A stretch of 64,000 bases of DNA, taken from the NCBI RefSeq assembly GCF_002929705.1, contig NZ_PJIN01000001.1, positions 434,001 through 498,000 on the forward strand. The letters are read 5' to 3'. This DNA comes from Arthrobacter sp. N199823. Lineage in GTDB: Bacteria; Actinomycetota; Actinomycetes; Actinomycetales; Micrococcaceae. Under the pieces are notes generated by a model. That model saw nothing but the letters and a program-made list of their open reading frames with translations. It was not told the origin of the DNA and did not search any database. The translations under genes were made by a program, and so were the position numbers. The stretch's first letter is position 1. Every line of letters begins with the position of its first letter. Shown here piece after piece: positions 1 through 7,967 of this stretch.

Positions 1-466
1 TCGCCTTCGGCGCGCGGTCTCTGATTGCGTAGGTGCCGGCCAGCATGTCGCCGAGCCGCTTGGACTTGTCATTGAACAAGGACACCAGGCAGGCAATGGA
101 GCCCAGCGTCATGTAAATTTCCAGCACAGCCAGCAAGGCGCGGACTAGGGCATGGCGAAAACGGATGGATCCGCCGTCGTCCCTCACTACCCGCAGCCCC
201 ATGGCGAGCTTGCCCAAAGACTTTCCGCGGCTGAGGGTCTCTACGGTGATAGGGACAATTACCAGCAGGCCCACGATCGTCGTCAGAACCATGACGCGGA
301 TTGCCGCCGGGTCTAGCATAAAGGCCAGCTGGAACAACAGCAGGAACAGGCCAAATCCCACCGCCAGGGTGACGAACAGGTCAATAGCGGTCGCCACGGA
401 CCGTGCGGCAAAGGAAGCTGGGCGAAGCTCGAGGACGACGGCTTCGCCAGTGATAATTGCGGACAT
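1..466 (-). CDS. RDD family membrane protein (3' end outside window)
   Basis: The reverse strand from an ATG at 466 reads MSAIITGEAVVLELRPASF and continues open to the window edge, giving the first 155 residues. The segment SVATAIDLFVTLAVG fits the Arg/Asp signature region of RDD proteins, and hydrophobic stretches at about residues 25-52 and 57-75 look like the first two membrane helices. The later SRGKSLGKLAMGLRVV and SKRLGDMLAGTYAIR are typical RDD family segments. The family is membrane-embedded and its substrates are poorly defined; some members are linked to ion transport. It is divergent from the SpoIIM-type gene with 51 bp between starts, a pairing commonly seen near MoxR-type operons in actinobacteria. 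The family call is firm; the function is not. Confidence 0.85.
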   Translation of the reverse strand, partial: MSAIITGEAVVLELRPASFAARSVATAIDLFVTLAVGFGLFLLLFQLAFMLDPAAIRVMVLTTIVGLLVIVPITVETLSRGKSLGKLAMGLRVVRDDGGSIRFRHALVRALLAVLEIYMTLGSIACLVSLFNDKSKRLGDMLAGTYAIRDRAPKA

Positions 467-504
467 GAAAACAGTCTATCCACGCCCATGCGCGCCTTAG
501 CCTA

Positions 505-510
505 TATGCT
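505..510 (+). promoter_or_regulatory. -10 element of a probable leaderless promoter for the SpoIIM-type gene
   Basis: TATGCT ends 7 nt before the ATG at 518, so transcription would start at or next to the initiation codon. No Shine-Dalgarno sequence fits the chosen start. No clear -35 box is seen. Confidence 0.4.
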
Positions 511-517
511 GGTTCGA

Positions 518-1510
518 ATGGATATGGATGCCTTCACCTCGGTGCACCGCCCGGAATGGGAACGGCTGAACACTCTTGCCCGGAAGCGGCGTCTGAGCGG
601 CAATGAGGCCGATGAGCTGCTGCAGCTGTACCAAAGTGTCTCTGGGCATTTGTCGCTGATCCGCTCCGTGACGGCCGAGAGTGCGCTGTCCGCATCACTG
701 TCAGCCATTCTTGCCAATGCCCGCACCCGGTTCACGGGAGCCCGGAGCAACATCTTCGTGGACATCGCCCGGTTCTTTGTCATCGCTTTACCGGCTGCCT
801 TCTACCGGCTCCGCTGGCTGACACTTATCATCGGGGCCGTGTTCATAGCCATAGCGTTCCTTTTTGCCTTGTGGGTCATGGGGAACCCGGACGTCCAGGC
901 GGCCTTGGGCACAGATGCGGAACTACAGCAGCTGGTCAACCACGATTTCGTGAACTATTACTCGGAGAATCCAGCCGCATCCTTTGCCGGGGCGGTTTGG
1001 ACCAACAACGCCTGGATCGCCGCTCAATGCGTGGCCTTCGGCATCACCGGCATTTTTGTGCCGTACCAAATCTTCATGAACGCCGAAAATGTGGGCATGA
1101 CAGCCGGCGCCATGTTCGCCTACAGCAAGGGCGATGTCTTCTTTAGCTACATCCTGCCGCACGGGCTCATGGAGCTGACGGCCATCTTCATTGCGGCCGC
1201 GGCGGGCTTGCGCATTTTCTGGGCCTGGGTGAGCCCGGGGCCCCGCACGCGCCTGGATTCTTTGGCGCTCGAGGGCCGATCCCTCATGACAGTGGCCTTG
1301 GGCTTGGTCCTGGTGCTGTTGGTCTCGGGGCTCGTGGAGGGCTTCGTGACGCCAAGCCCGCTCCCTGTCTGGGCCAAGATCACGATTGGCGCGCTAGTTC
1401 TGGCCGCCTACTGGGCGTACACCTTGATCTTGGGTGGCCGTGCTGTGCGGGCCGGCGAGCAGGGCGATCTTAACGAGGACGACGCCGGAGCCTGGCTCCG
1501 TTCAGCCTGA
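518..1510 (+). CDS. Stage II sporulation protein M-type (DUF95) membrane protein
   Basis: A 330-residue membrane protein beginning MDMDAFTSVHRPEWERL. Start: the frame stays open to an ATG at 488, but the conserved N-terminus of relatives begins at the MDMDAF position, and a -10 hexamer lies just before it. The N-terminal third is soluble and rich in charged residues (LARKRRLSGNEADELLQLYQ). At least five hydrophobic segments follow, with the family segment FVPYQIFMNAENVGMTAGA and the motif ILPHGLMEL near the middle. In actinobacteria, which do not sporulate by the Bacillus route, these proteins sit beside RDD, MoxR and DUF58 genes and are thought to act at the envelope. Here RDD is adjacent and MoxR/DUF58 lie about 12 kb away. 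The exact role is unknown. Confidence 0.85.
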   Translation: MDMDAFTSVHRPEWERLNTLARKRRLSGNEADELLQLYQSVSGHLSLIRSVTAESALSASLSAILANARTRFTGARSNIFVDIARFFVIALPAAFYRLRWLTLIIGAVFIAIAFLFALWVMGNPDVQAALGTDAELQQLVNHDFVNYYSENPAASFAGAVWTNNAWIAAQCVAFGITGIFVPYQIFMNAENVGMTAGAMFAYSKGDVFFSYILPHGLMELTAIFIAAAAGLRIFWAWVSPGPRTRLDSLALEGRSLMTVALGLVLVLLVSGLVEGFVTPSPLPVWAKITIGALVLAAYWAYTLILGGRAVRAGEQGDLNEDDAGAWLRSA

Positions 1511-1684
1511 GTCGTCCGCTGTGGTGTCTTTGGTTGACAGTGACACCCGGGCCCTGCATTGTCAGATTTTCCGCGCCAGCCCCGGTTCCGGCCCTGGCCG
1601 TTCCTGAAACCGCCCCCGGGCCCGAAAACTCGCTCCGGTCTGGCGTCGGTTCCTGAAACTGGCCCCAGTTCCGGTCCGGCTGGG
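1511..1684. other. Non-coding spacer with short GC-rich repeats
   Basis: I see no convincing gene here. The segment holds two copies of GTTCCTGAAAC (1600-1660 area), CGGGCCC and GGGCCCG arms around 1550-1625, and a small ACTGGCCCCAGT palindrome near 1660. It leads directly into the duplicated palindromic repeat. Confidence 0.5.
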
Positions 1685-1914
1685 GCGATTCTGACTGCGA
1701 AACAGTGGCTGCTGCGATTTTCTCGAGCCACGGGGCATCGAAATAGCAGATAAAGGGGGTGCGAGCCGCCACTTGGCTTCTTCTCGATTCCACACAGCAG
1801 GTAATAGGGGTGCGAGCCGCTGGGACCCCTATTAGCTGCTGTTTGGAATCACCGTCAGCTGCTACACCCCCTTTAGCTGCGGTTTCGATTGCAGCTCAGG
1901 CGCCGAATCCCTCC
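1685..1914. repeat. Nested inverted-repeat element, copy 1
   Basis: First copy of a 230-bp sequence repeated at 1921-2150 (offset 236). Outer arms are 1738-1761 and 1865-1888 (21 of 24 bases complementary). Inner arms are 1786-1811 and 1825-1850 (24 of 26 complementary), with a 13-nt loop. The arms share a related core, AGCAG(A/G)TAA(A/T)(A/-)GGGG, so all four look like descendants of one motif. No transposase frame is present. Confidence 0.85.
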
Positions 1915-1920
1915 GGCTGG

Positions 1921-2150
1921 GCGATTCTGACTGCGAAACAGTGGCTGCTGCGATTTTCTCGAGCCACGGGGCATCGAAATAGCAGATAAAGGGGGTGCGA
2001 GCCGCCACTTGGCTTCTTCTCGATTCCACACAGCAGGTAATAGGGGTGCGAGCCGCTGGGACCCCCTTTATCTGCTGTTTGGAATCACGGTCAGCTGCTA
2101 CACCCCCTTTGGCTGCGGTTTCGATTGCAGCTCAGGCGCCGAATCCCTCC
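1921..2150. repeat. Nested inverted-repeat element, copy 2
   Basis: Second copy, differing from copy 1 at about five positions over 230 bp. Three of the differences fall in the inner right arm (2061-2076). That arm is now the exact complement of this copy's outer left arm (1981-1996) rather than of its own inner left arm. This suggests a template-switch or conversion event between arms. The copy ends 35 bp before the DUF559-like gene. Confidence 0.85.
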
Positions 2151-2184
2151 TGCCTGTGGATAACTCCGGGCGGCAAAGGGGAAT

Positions 2185-3126
2185 ATGAACCAGACTTTAT
2201 TCATGGTTGTACGTCCACCACTCCCCGGGATCTTGGCACGGCGCTCCTTCACTTACAGAGAAGGACTGGATGCCGGTGTCACGCTGAGCAGGTTGACGGC
2301 GCTTGACCTGTCCATTCCCAGCAGAGAGGTGCGTGTGCCGCGCGGACAACCGCAAAGTTTGCTCGAGCGCGTACACCCCTACACCGTCTTATGCCGTGAA
2401 AGCTGCGCATCCCATGTCACTGCCGCGCAACTGCACGGCATCCCGCTGCCGTGGTTTGACCATGAAATCAAGACCATTCACCTGACGCGACCGGCAGGCT
2501 CTCCACAGCCGCGGCGCAGAAACGTCATTGGCCACAGCATTGAGCTGGCCTCCTGCGAGAGCATGCTCATCGATGGCATCCCGGTAACTACTCCAGAACG
2601 GACATTCCTGGATCTCAGTGCATTGTTGGGACTGGACGATCTGGTGGCCGTGGCAGACTTCCTTATCTGCGAGCACGACAGGCCCTTCGAACCGTCCAAA
2701 CGCCCGATCATTTCGGTTGAGGACCTCCGCACCTATGTGCTGAACAAGCACAACATCAGAGGCCTCGAGAAGGCCAAAGCTGCTCTGGAATTAATGCGAG
2801 TTGGTGTGGATTCCCCGCCGGAAACAAAACTTCGCCTCCAGCTGCAGCGTGCTGGGTTGCCCGAGTTCACCACCAACTACGCCATACAAGGAGATCCGGA
2901 GGTTTGGCCTGATTTGGCGTGTAAGGAGTACAAGACCTGCAGCGAATATGAGGGCGAAGTCCACAAGACCACCCAAAAGCAACTCTTCGACAGAACCAGA
3001 GACGAGCGGACCGCCGTCCGCGGCTGGCTACAGGTCAAGGTCTACAGTGCCGACATGCGCAGGGGTGAGCCCCATGTCGATGAAATGTTCAAACAGGCAC
3101 TTCGTCAGCAAGGTTGGCTGGGGTAG
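2185..3126 (+). CDS. AbiEi/DUF559-like protein with Vsr-type nuclease-like C-terminus
   Basis: A 313-residue protein starting MNQTLFMVVRPPLPG with CAAAGGGG upstream as ribosome site. The N-terminal half resembles the AbiEi-type domain of actinobacterial 'type IV toxin-antitoxin' proteins (SHVTAAQLHGIPLP, then TTPERTFLDLSALLGL). The C-terminal third has a Vsr/DUF559-type fold signature: ETKLRLQLQRAGLPE at about 215-230, then DLACKEYKTCSEYEGEVHK and DRTRDERTAVRGWLQVKV, i.e. spaced acidic and lysine residues as in PD-(D/E)XK enzymes. Such orphan proteins are frequent in Arthrobacter, and no cognate antitoxin or methylase is adjacent. It stands alone, just downstream of the palindromic repeat array. 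Nuclease activity is inference. A second family member lies at 25964-26800. Confidence 0.65.
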   Translation: MNQTLFMVVRPPLPGILARRSFTYREGLDAGVTLSRLTALDLSIPSREVRVPRGQPQSLLERVHPYTVLCRESCASHVTAAQLHGIPLPWFDHEIKTIHLTRPAGSPQPRRRNVIGHSIELASCESMLIDGIPVTTPERTFLDLSALLGLDDLVAVADFLICEHDRPFEPSKRPIISVEDLRTYVLNKHNIRGLEKAKAALELMRVGVDSPPETKLRLQLQRAGLPEFTTNYAIQGDPEVWPDLACKEYKTCSEYEGEVHKTTQKQLFDRTRDERTAVRGWLQVKVYSADMRRGEPHVDEMFKQALRQQGWLG

Positions 3127-3207
3127 CGGGCCAGTTGTGGGAAATAGGGCATCCTCTGATTCGTAGGGGGAGGGGCTCTCCTGACACTTACAAGTTTCCG
3201 CTCTGGG

Positions 3208-4248
3208 GTGCAGTATGGGGTCATGGGACTTGAAGCTGCACCACGGGACATGGACGGTCAGAGACCTCCTGTGCCCCTTGGCGTAGATCTAGCGCACCCT
3301 GGGGTAGATCCGTTACGCCCCGGGGTAGCGCAGGACCCAAACATTGCTCCCGTGGCTGCCAACAGTCAGCCACCTCCGGCTCTTCCGGCTCCAGCTCACC
3401 CCTGGCACCGATTTGTTGCGGTGGGGGATTCCTTTACGGAAGGCCTGGATGATCCGGAGCCACGCAGCCCAGGCAGATACCGGGGCTGGGCGGATAGGGT
3501 GGCGGAAGAGCTGAGTAACGGAGTCCCGGATTTTGCCTATGCCAACTTAGCCGTCAGGGGGCAACTGCTGCAGCAGGTAGTGGGCACCCAGATAACTCCA
3601 GCACTTGCTCTTAACCCGGATCTGGTCTCCATCCAGGCCGGCGGAAACAACTTGCTGCATCCCGGGGCAGACCCGGACAAACTGGCGGCGTTGCTGGAGG
3701 CTGCCGTGGTCCGCCTTCGCTCGCAAGGGGTGACGGTGGTGATTTTTGCCGGCCCCGACGCGGGCAGATCCACCGTGATGGGTCAGTTCCGGACCAAGAT
3801 TGCCATCTTCAATGAAAATATGCGCAGCATCGCCGAACACCACGACGCGCTGATCGCGGATCTGTGGGCCATGACTCAACTGCACGATTCGCGCATGTGG
3901 AGCGTGGACAGGTTGCACCCCTCGGCCATGGGCCACCATGAGGTGGCCGCCATGGTGCTGAACACCCTTAACGTGCCACATTCATTGGTGCCACTGACTC
4001 CGAAACCACTCCCGGCGCAGAGCTGGCGCGAGGCAAGGGCAGGTGAGATCCTGTGGGCCCGGGATTATCTCGTGCCGTTTGTGTTGAGGGCTATCCGTCA
4101 TGAGTCGTCAAACGGAGGCTTTGGCGCCAAGCGTCCTATTCCGGCGCCACTCCGCGCTGTTCCGGTGACTACCCCGGTTAGAATCTTTGGGAATCCCGTG
4201 CCGCCCTTGCCTGGAGCAGAAAATGACCCACAGGCCAATCCTGGATGA
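3208..4248 (+). CDS. SGNH/GDSL-family hydrolase
   Basis: A 346-residue serine esterase-like protein. Block I is VAVGDSFTEG (Ser75), the oxyanion block is QAGGNN (Asn147), and block V is DRLHPSAMG (Asp234, His237), so the full catalytic set is visible. The first 65 residues are low-complexity and Pro-rich (DLAHPGVDPLRPGV repeats) with no signal peptide, so the enzyme is probably cytoplasmic or released by an unknown route. The start at 3208 has GGGGTG a few bases upstream; an ATG at 3223 is an alternative. Its stop overlaps the first possible start of the next frame (ATGA at 4245), although I favour a later start for that gene. Substrate is not predictable; relatives are annotated as acyl esterases or lysophospholipase-like enzymes. 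Confidence 0.85.
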   Translation: MQYGVMGLEAAPRDMDGQRPPVPLGVDLAHPGVDPLRPGVAQDPNIAPVAANSQPPPALPAPAHPWHRFVAVGDSFTEGLDDPEPRSPGRYRGWADRVAEELSNGVPDFAYANLAVRGQLLQQVVGTQITPALALNPDLVSIQAGGNNLLHPGADPDKLAALLEAAVVRLRSQGVTVVIFAGPDAGRSTVMGQFRTKIAIFNENMRSIAEHHDALIADLWAMTQLHDSRMWSVDRLHPSAMGHHEVAAMVLNTLNVPHSLVPLTPKPLPAQSWREARAGEILWARDYLVPFVLRAIRHESSNGGFGAKRPIPAPLRAVPVTTPVRIFGNPVPPLPGAENDPQANPG

Positions 4249-4299
4249 CAGTTTGGCATCATCACGGGGTGGCAGCCGCCGGGCGTGGCCGCGTGCCGG

Positions 4300-4305
4300 T
4301 ATCGT
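4300..4305 (+). promoter_or_regulatory. -10 element, probable leaderless promoter
   Basis: TATCGT ends 8 nt before the GTG at 4314, which supports that codon as a leaderless start. Confidence 0.35.
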
Positions 4306-4313
4306 TTCGACTT

Positions 4314-5513
4314 GTGAGCGAGAATTCAAAGCCCCAAGACTCAGAGACCCTCGATTCGCCTGCCAACGAGCCGGCGCCCTCGGGTCCGGCACAGCACGGC
4401 CTTCTGGCGCGCGTACAGTCCGAGGCCGCTGCTGGCGCCGACGCTGCCGCTGCTGGCGCCGACGCTGCCGCGGCCGAAAAAGCCCGTGCTCGGCGGGCGG
4501 CGGCACCCGTTGCCGAGAGTTCCGTCTCCAAGATCAAACTCGAGGAAACGGCTCATCCGGAACCCATGCGTCCGGCCTCGAGGATGCCTCGGCTCCCCAG
4601 TGATGAGGAAATTGCCTCGGCGCTGGCCAAGAGCGTTTCAGATGCTGAAACGGGAAAAGACGCGGGAAAAACCGGCACAGCGAACGCTGCTGAGCCAGCC
4701 GACACCGCCGTAGCTGCGGAGTCTGCTGAGGACAGCGCAGCCTTGCGCCCCTCTGTCGAGGAGCTGGCCAAGCGCAAGGCGGCCAGAGACAAGGCAGCGA
4801 ACACCAAGCCGGTACTGCCGCGCGTGTTCCAGGTGTTGATTGCCGTGTTCTACCCGATCGTGCTGTTGGTGTTGGCCATCAGACTGGTCACCACTTCAAC
4901 CTTCCTGTGGATTGAATACCACCGTCCGGGGTTCCCCTCTGACAGCTTTGGATTCACCACAGACGATCGTATTACGTACGGCTCCTACACGGTTGACTAC
5001 CTGCTTAACTTTGCCTCGCCACGGTACTTGGGTGACTTGGTCAATTCGGTGGGCAATCCGTTGTTCCTGAGCCGAGAAGTAGCTCACATGGCCGATGTCA
5101 AGACAGTCATCGTCATGGCGTTCCTGACTGCGCTAGTGCTGGCGATCATCATGGTCATCGGCATGGTCTACCTTTCGCGTCGCAGCTTTGGTGGCAATCG
5201 CCGCGCTTTGTTCGCCGGCTCTATTGTCACTTTGGCGCTCATTATTGGCCTGGGCATCTTCGCTGTCACCGGTTGGGAAGCGTTCTTCACCGAGTTCCAT
5301 AAGATCTTCTTCGCCAACGGAACGTGGACCTTCTACACCGACGACACCCTCATCCGGCTCTTCCCGAGTCAGTTCTGGATGGATTCGGGCATCTTCATAG
5401 GCGCGTTCGTCTTCGTGGTCTCGTCCTTGACCCTGGCATTCACCTGGCCCACTAAAGATCGGCGCGTGGCTGTATCTGCCGCGATGCGTCCGGGTAGGCG
5501 CACCACGGGCTAG
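4314..5513 (+). CDS. TIGR01906-like integral membrane protein
   Basis: A 399-residue membrane protein. Start: the frame is open from an ATG at 4245 that overlaps the upstream stop, but the GTG at 4314 (MSENSKPQDSETLDSP) sits 8 nt after a -10 hexamer. The first 165 residues are disordered, Ala/Glu-rich and include an exact 7-residue tandem repeat. The C-terminal part has four hydrophobic helices: one near LPRVFQVLIAVFYPIVLLVL, two around VIVMAFLTALVLAIIMVIG and ALFAGSIVTLALIIGLGIF, and one near the end. A conserved extracytoplasmic loop contains YTDDTLIRLFPSQFWMD, matching the family of uncharacterised actinobacterial/firmicute proteins named TIGR01906. It converges on the phosphatase gene and shares a CTAG stop with it. 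Function unknown. Confidence 0.75.
   Translation: MSENSKPQDSETLDSPANEPAPSGPAQHGLLARVQSEAAAGADAAAAGADAAAAEKARARRAAAPVAESSVSKIKLEETAHPEPMRPASRMPRLPSDEEIASALAKSVSDAETGKDAGKTGTANAAEPADTAVAAESAEDSAALRPSVEELAKRKAARDKAANTKPVLPRVFQVLIAVFYPIVLLVLAIRLVTTSTFLWIEYHRPGFPSDSFGFTTDDRITYGSYTVDYLLNFASPRYLGDLVNSVGNPLFLSREVAHMADVKTVIVMAFLTALVLAIIMVIGMVYLSRRSFGGNRRALFAGSIVTLALIIGLGIFAVTGWEAFFTEFHKIFFANGTWTFYTDDTLIRLFPSQFWMDSGIFIGAFVFVVSSLTLAFTWPTKDRRVAVSAAMRPGRRTTG
4428..4469 (+). repeat. 21-bp exact tandem repeat (two units) in coding sequence
   Basis: Units 4428-4448 and 4449-4469 are identical and encode two AAGADAA heptads in the disordered N-terminal region of the TIGR01906-like protein. The length is a multiple of three, so changes in copy number keep the frame. 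Confidence 0.85.
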
Positions 5514-6106
5514 CCTTGGTTGCCGTACCAACGCTCAAAGGCAAGGATCTCTTCCATTGCCGGCAAAATCTCTTCAACCATCTGCTGGTGGGTTAGACTG
5601 CTCCGTCGATAAGGGTCAACAACATCGTCACCTGCGGTTGACGGTTTCGATTGGCTGCGAAATTCGGCGGCCAGAACGGGAAGTTGCTGCCACCGTTGCC
5701 GGACCTGCTCCGGTGAGTTTCCGGTTTTTACCCTATCGGTGCCTGAGCGCCTGATAGTTCGCAAAATTCGGCCGAGTTCAACCAAGGTGTAGCTTCGCTT
5801 CAACAGGCGAGGGCTCATCTGAACCACGGCACCGCGGTGGGCCACTGTCATGGCTAGGACAAGATCAGTATCTGCGAGTAGCGCTGGGACCAGTTGGCGC
5901 GAAGCGAACCCCTCACTTGATCCGCCAAAGGAAGCCAGCAGGGCAGCGGACTGATCCTCCATGCCGTTGCCCACTAAAGCTCCCGTACCAGCACTGCGCA
6001 CTTGGAAAAGGCCGGGGTGCAGGCTTTCCAGCTCCGTTTGCAGCATTCGCTCAGCAAAAGGGGACCGGCAGATATTTCCTGTGCATACAGTCAACAATCG
6101 AATCAT
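5510..6106 (-). CDS. Low-molecular-weight protein-tyrosine phosphatase
   Basis: A 198-residue protein with the family P-loop CTGNICRSP at residues 8-16 (nucleophile Cys8, Arg14) and the general-acid Asp in DPYRRS (Asp164-Pro165). These enzymes dephosphorylate phosphotyrosine proteins through a cysteinyl-phosphate intermediate. In bacteria, Wzb/Ptp-type members often reset tyrosine kinases of polysaccharide export, but no such kinase gene is in this window. The start is the ATG at 6106, giving the catalytic motif immediately after the N-terminus as in the family. The 3' end shares a CTAG with the convergent membrane protein gene, so each stop codon overlaps the other. Confidence 0.9.
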   Translation of the reverse strand: MIRLLTVCTGNICRSPFAERMLQTELESLHPGLFQVRSAGTGALVGNGMEDQSAALLASFGGSSEGFASRQLVPALLADTDLVLAMTVAHRGAVVQMSPRLLKRSYTLVELGRILRTIRRSGTDRVKTGNSPEQVRQRWQQLPVLAAEFRSQSKPSTAGDDVVDPYRRSSLTHQQMVEEILPAMEEILAFERWYGNQG

Positions 6107-6179
6107 AACTCGATCCTAGCGGTCTTGGTCATGATCAAAGCGTCACAATTCATTCGCAGCCCAAGTGCACTTCCGTGTC

Positions 6180-7898
6180 CTAGATCCAGCTCGGGAGCCA
6201 CATATGTTGGCGCCAATATTCCTGCGGGATGATCTCCGCTGCCCAGATCGGATAGAAGAAGGCGCTGATGGCAACTGTCAGGACCAGAAAGATTCCAACG
6301 ATGATGGCACCTTGGGCTCGCCGCCACGGGGGATCGCCAATTTTGCCTAAGATCATGCCCAAGACCAGCACAATGGCCAGGATCATGAACGGTTCGTAGG
6401 CGATGGCGTAGAAGAAGAAAATGGTGCGCATCGGGTAGAAGATCCAGGGCAGGAATCCAGCAGCGAATCCGACCAGGATGGCCCCTGCACGCCAGTCGCG
6501 CTTGGTGATCCAGACGCCGATGAGGAACAGGAGGGCCAATGTTCCTGCCCACCAGATGAGCGGATTGCCAACGCTGGTGATGGCGGCCGTGCACTTTTCC
6601 ACCGCGCATCCGCCGTCGCCGTTTTCATAGTTCTTGACGTAGAAAGAGGTGGGGCGGCCCATGACCAGCCATGACCAGGCATTGGCTTTGTAGGGGTGGT
6701 CTGAGGCCAACCCAGTATGGAAGTTGTAGGCGGTGTAATGGTAGTGCCACAGGGAGCGCAGGGAATCCGGGACCCAGCCCCACGTGGTGGACGGGTTCTC
6801 TTGCGCCCAATGCCTGTCGTAGGCGTCTGTGGAGCGGAACCAGCCGGTCCAGCTGGCCAAGTAGGTGGCGGCGGCGACGGGCACCATGGAGACAAACGCA
6901 ACGATGCCGTCTTTCCAGACAGCGCCCAGCACCCAGTACTTGATGCCGGCAATGCGGCGGGCGTTCATGTCCCACACCACACTCATCAACCCAAAGGCGG
7001 CCAGGAAGAACAGGCCTGACCACTTGGTGCCAATGCACAGTCCTAGGGCCACGCCGGCAGCGATCCGCCACCAACGGATCCCCAGCCACGGGCCGTACAG
7101 CAGGGCTTTGGACGGGATCCGACCATCCGGGCCGGCGAGGGCCGATAGCTTTGCTGCCAGCCGCCGTCGTCCATCATCGCGGTCCATGATGAGGGCACCA
7201 AAGGCGGCCAGGGCAAAGAACATAACAAAGATGTCCAGCAGTGAGGTGCGGGACTGGACAATGGCGTGCCCGTCCACGGCGAAGAGCAGGCCGGCCACAG
7301 CGCCCAGGATGGTGGAGCGGAACATTTTCTGGGCGATTAGGGCCAGGATGAAAATGGACAGCGTGCCAACGAGCGCTGCCGTGAACCGCCAGCCGAAGGT
7401 GCTTTCCGGGCCAAAAATCCACATGCCGAAGGCGATCATCCACTTGCCCACGGGCGGATGCACCACGTATTCGGGCGTTTGTTCCAGGCCGGTAAAGATG
7501 CCTTGGTTGAAGAGGTCGTTGGCCTTCTCCGCCCAGTTGCGCTCGTAGCCGCTTTGCAAATAGCTGTAGGCGTCCTTGATGTAGTAAGTCTCGTCGAAGA
7601 CCAACGACGGCGGCTGGCCCAGTCGCAGGAAGCGCAGGAGTCCGCCAACCAAGGCCGTCAGGATCGGGGCCATCCAAAACCAGACGCGCAAGCTCACGGG
7701 CGTGGTGGCCATGGAATACCGGCTCCCCAGGAGTCGGGCACGCAGGGCTGTGCCGGTGAAAGCCTCGGCCGGATCGAGCAGCCAACGACGTGCCGGAACG
7801 CTGGGCCTGGCCGCGTGGGAGGGGCCCGGCGAGCCGCTGCCCTCCGCCCGCGGTTCAGTGGCAGCGGTGGGATCCGGGGCCGCCGCAGCGGTATCCAT
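6180..7898 (-). CDS. pmt: Protein O-mannosyltransferase (GT39, PMT family)
   Basis: A 572-residue multi-pass membrane enzyme that transfers mannose from polyprenyl-phosphate-mannose to Ser/Thr of proteins during Sec export, as known for the mycobacterial homologue. The catalytic Asp-Glu pair is in LVFDETYYIKDAYS (Asp102-Glu103), in the first extracytoplasmic loop. Roughly ten hydrophobic helices follow, with a C-terminal PMT_4TMC-like block (FLPWIFYPMRTIFFFYAIAY). Start: the frame extends to 7955, but MDTAAAAPDP at 7898 is preferred because the extension would run almost to the divergent rsmI start. The divergent pmt-rsmI arrangement is widely conserved in actinobacteria. Long Pro/Ala-rich N-terminus of about 65 residues. 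Confidence 0.92.
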   Translation of the reverse strand: MDTAAAAPDPTAATEPRAEGSGSPGPSHAARPSVPARRWLLDPAEAFTGTALRARLLGSRYSMATTPVSLRVWFWMAPILTALVGGLLRFLRLGQPPSLVFDETYYIKDAYSYLQSGYERNWAEKANDLFNQGIFTGLEQTPEYVVHPPVGKWMIAFGMWIFGPESTFGWRFTAALVGTLSIFILALIAQKMFRSTILGAVAGLLFAVDGHAIVQSRTSLLDIFVMFFALAAFGALIMDRDDGRRRLAAKLSALAGPDGRIPSKALLYGPWLGIRWWRIAAGVALGLCIGTKWSGLFFLAAFGLMSVVWDMNARRIAGIKYWVLGAVWKDGIVAFVSMVPVAAATYLASWTGWFRSTDAYDRHWAQENPSTTWGWVPDSLRSLWHYHYTAYNFHTGLASDHPYKANAWSWLVMGRPTSFYVKNYENGDGGCAVEKCTAAITSVGNPLIWWAGTLALLFLIGVWITKRDWRAGAILVGFAAGFLPWIFYPMRTIFFFYAIAYEPFMILAIVLVLGMILGKIGDPPWRRAQGAIIVGIFLVLTVAISAFFYPIWAAEIIPQEYWRQHMWLPSWI

Positions 7899-7955
7899 AA
7901 CGTGGGGTTGCACGGGGTCAATGCTACCCAACTGTGCCCTGAAGCCGCGGAGCAC

Positions 7956-7961
7956 TACGCT
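7956..7961 (+). promoter_or_regulatory. -10 element of probable leaderless rsmI promoter
   Basis: TACGCT lies 6 nt before the ATG at 7968 in the pmt-rsmI divergent spacer. No Shine-Dalgarno sequence is needed or obvious. Confidence 0.4.
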
Positions 7962-7967
7962 GGAGAT

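Noticed and set aside
1685-2150. CRISPR array
   Set aside because: Only two long units with palindromic arms; no short regular repeats with unique spacers and no cas genes.
2185-2306. Open frames across the repeat array (1759-1989 and 1995-2306) that translate the same peptide twice
   Set aside because: They arise only because the 236-bp duplication repeats the same frame; no ribosome sites and no domain similarity.
7458-7967. Upstream extension of rsmI to 7458
   Set aside because: Runs antisense through pmt; the RsmI domain and a -10 box support the start at 7968.
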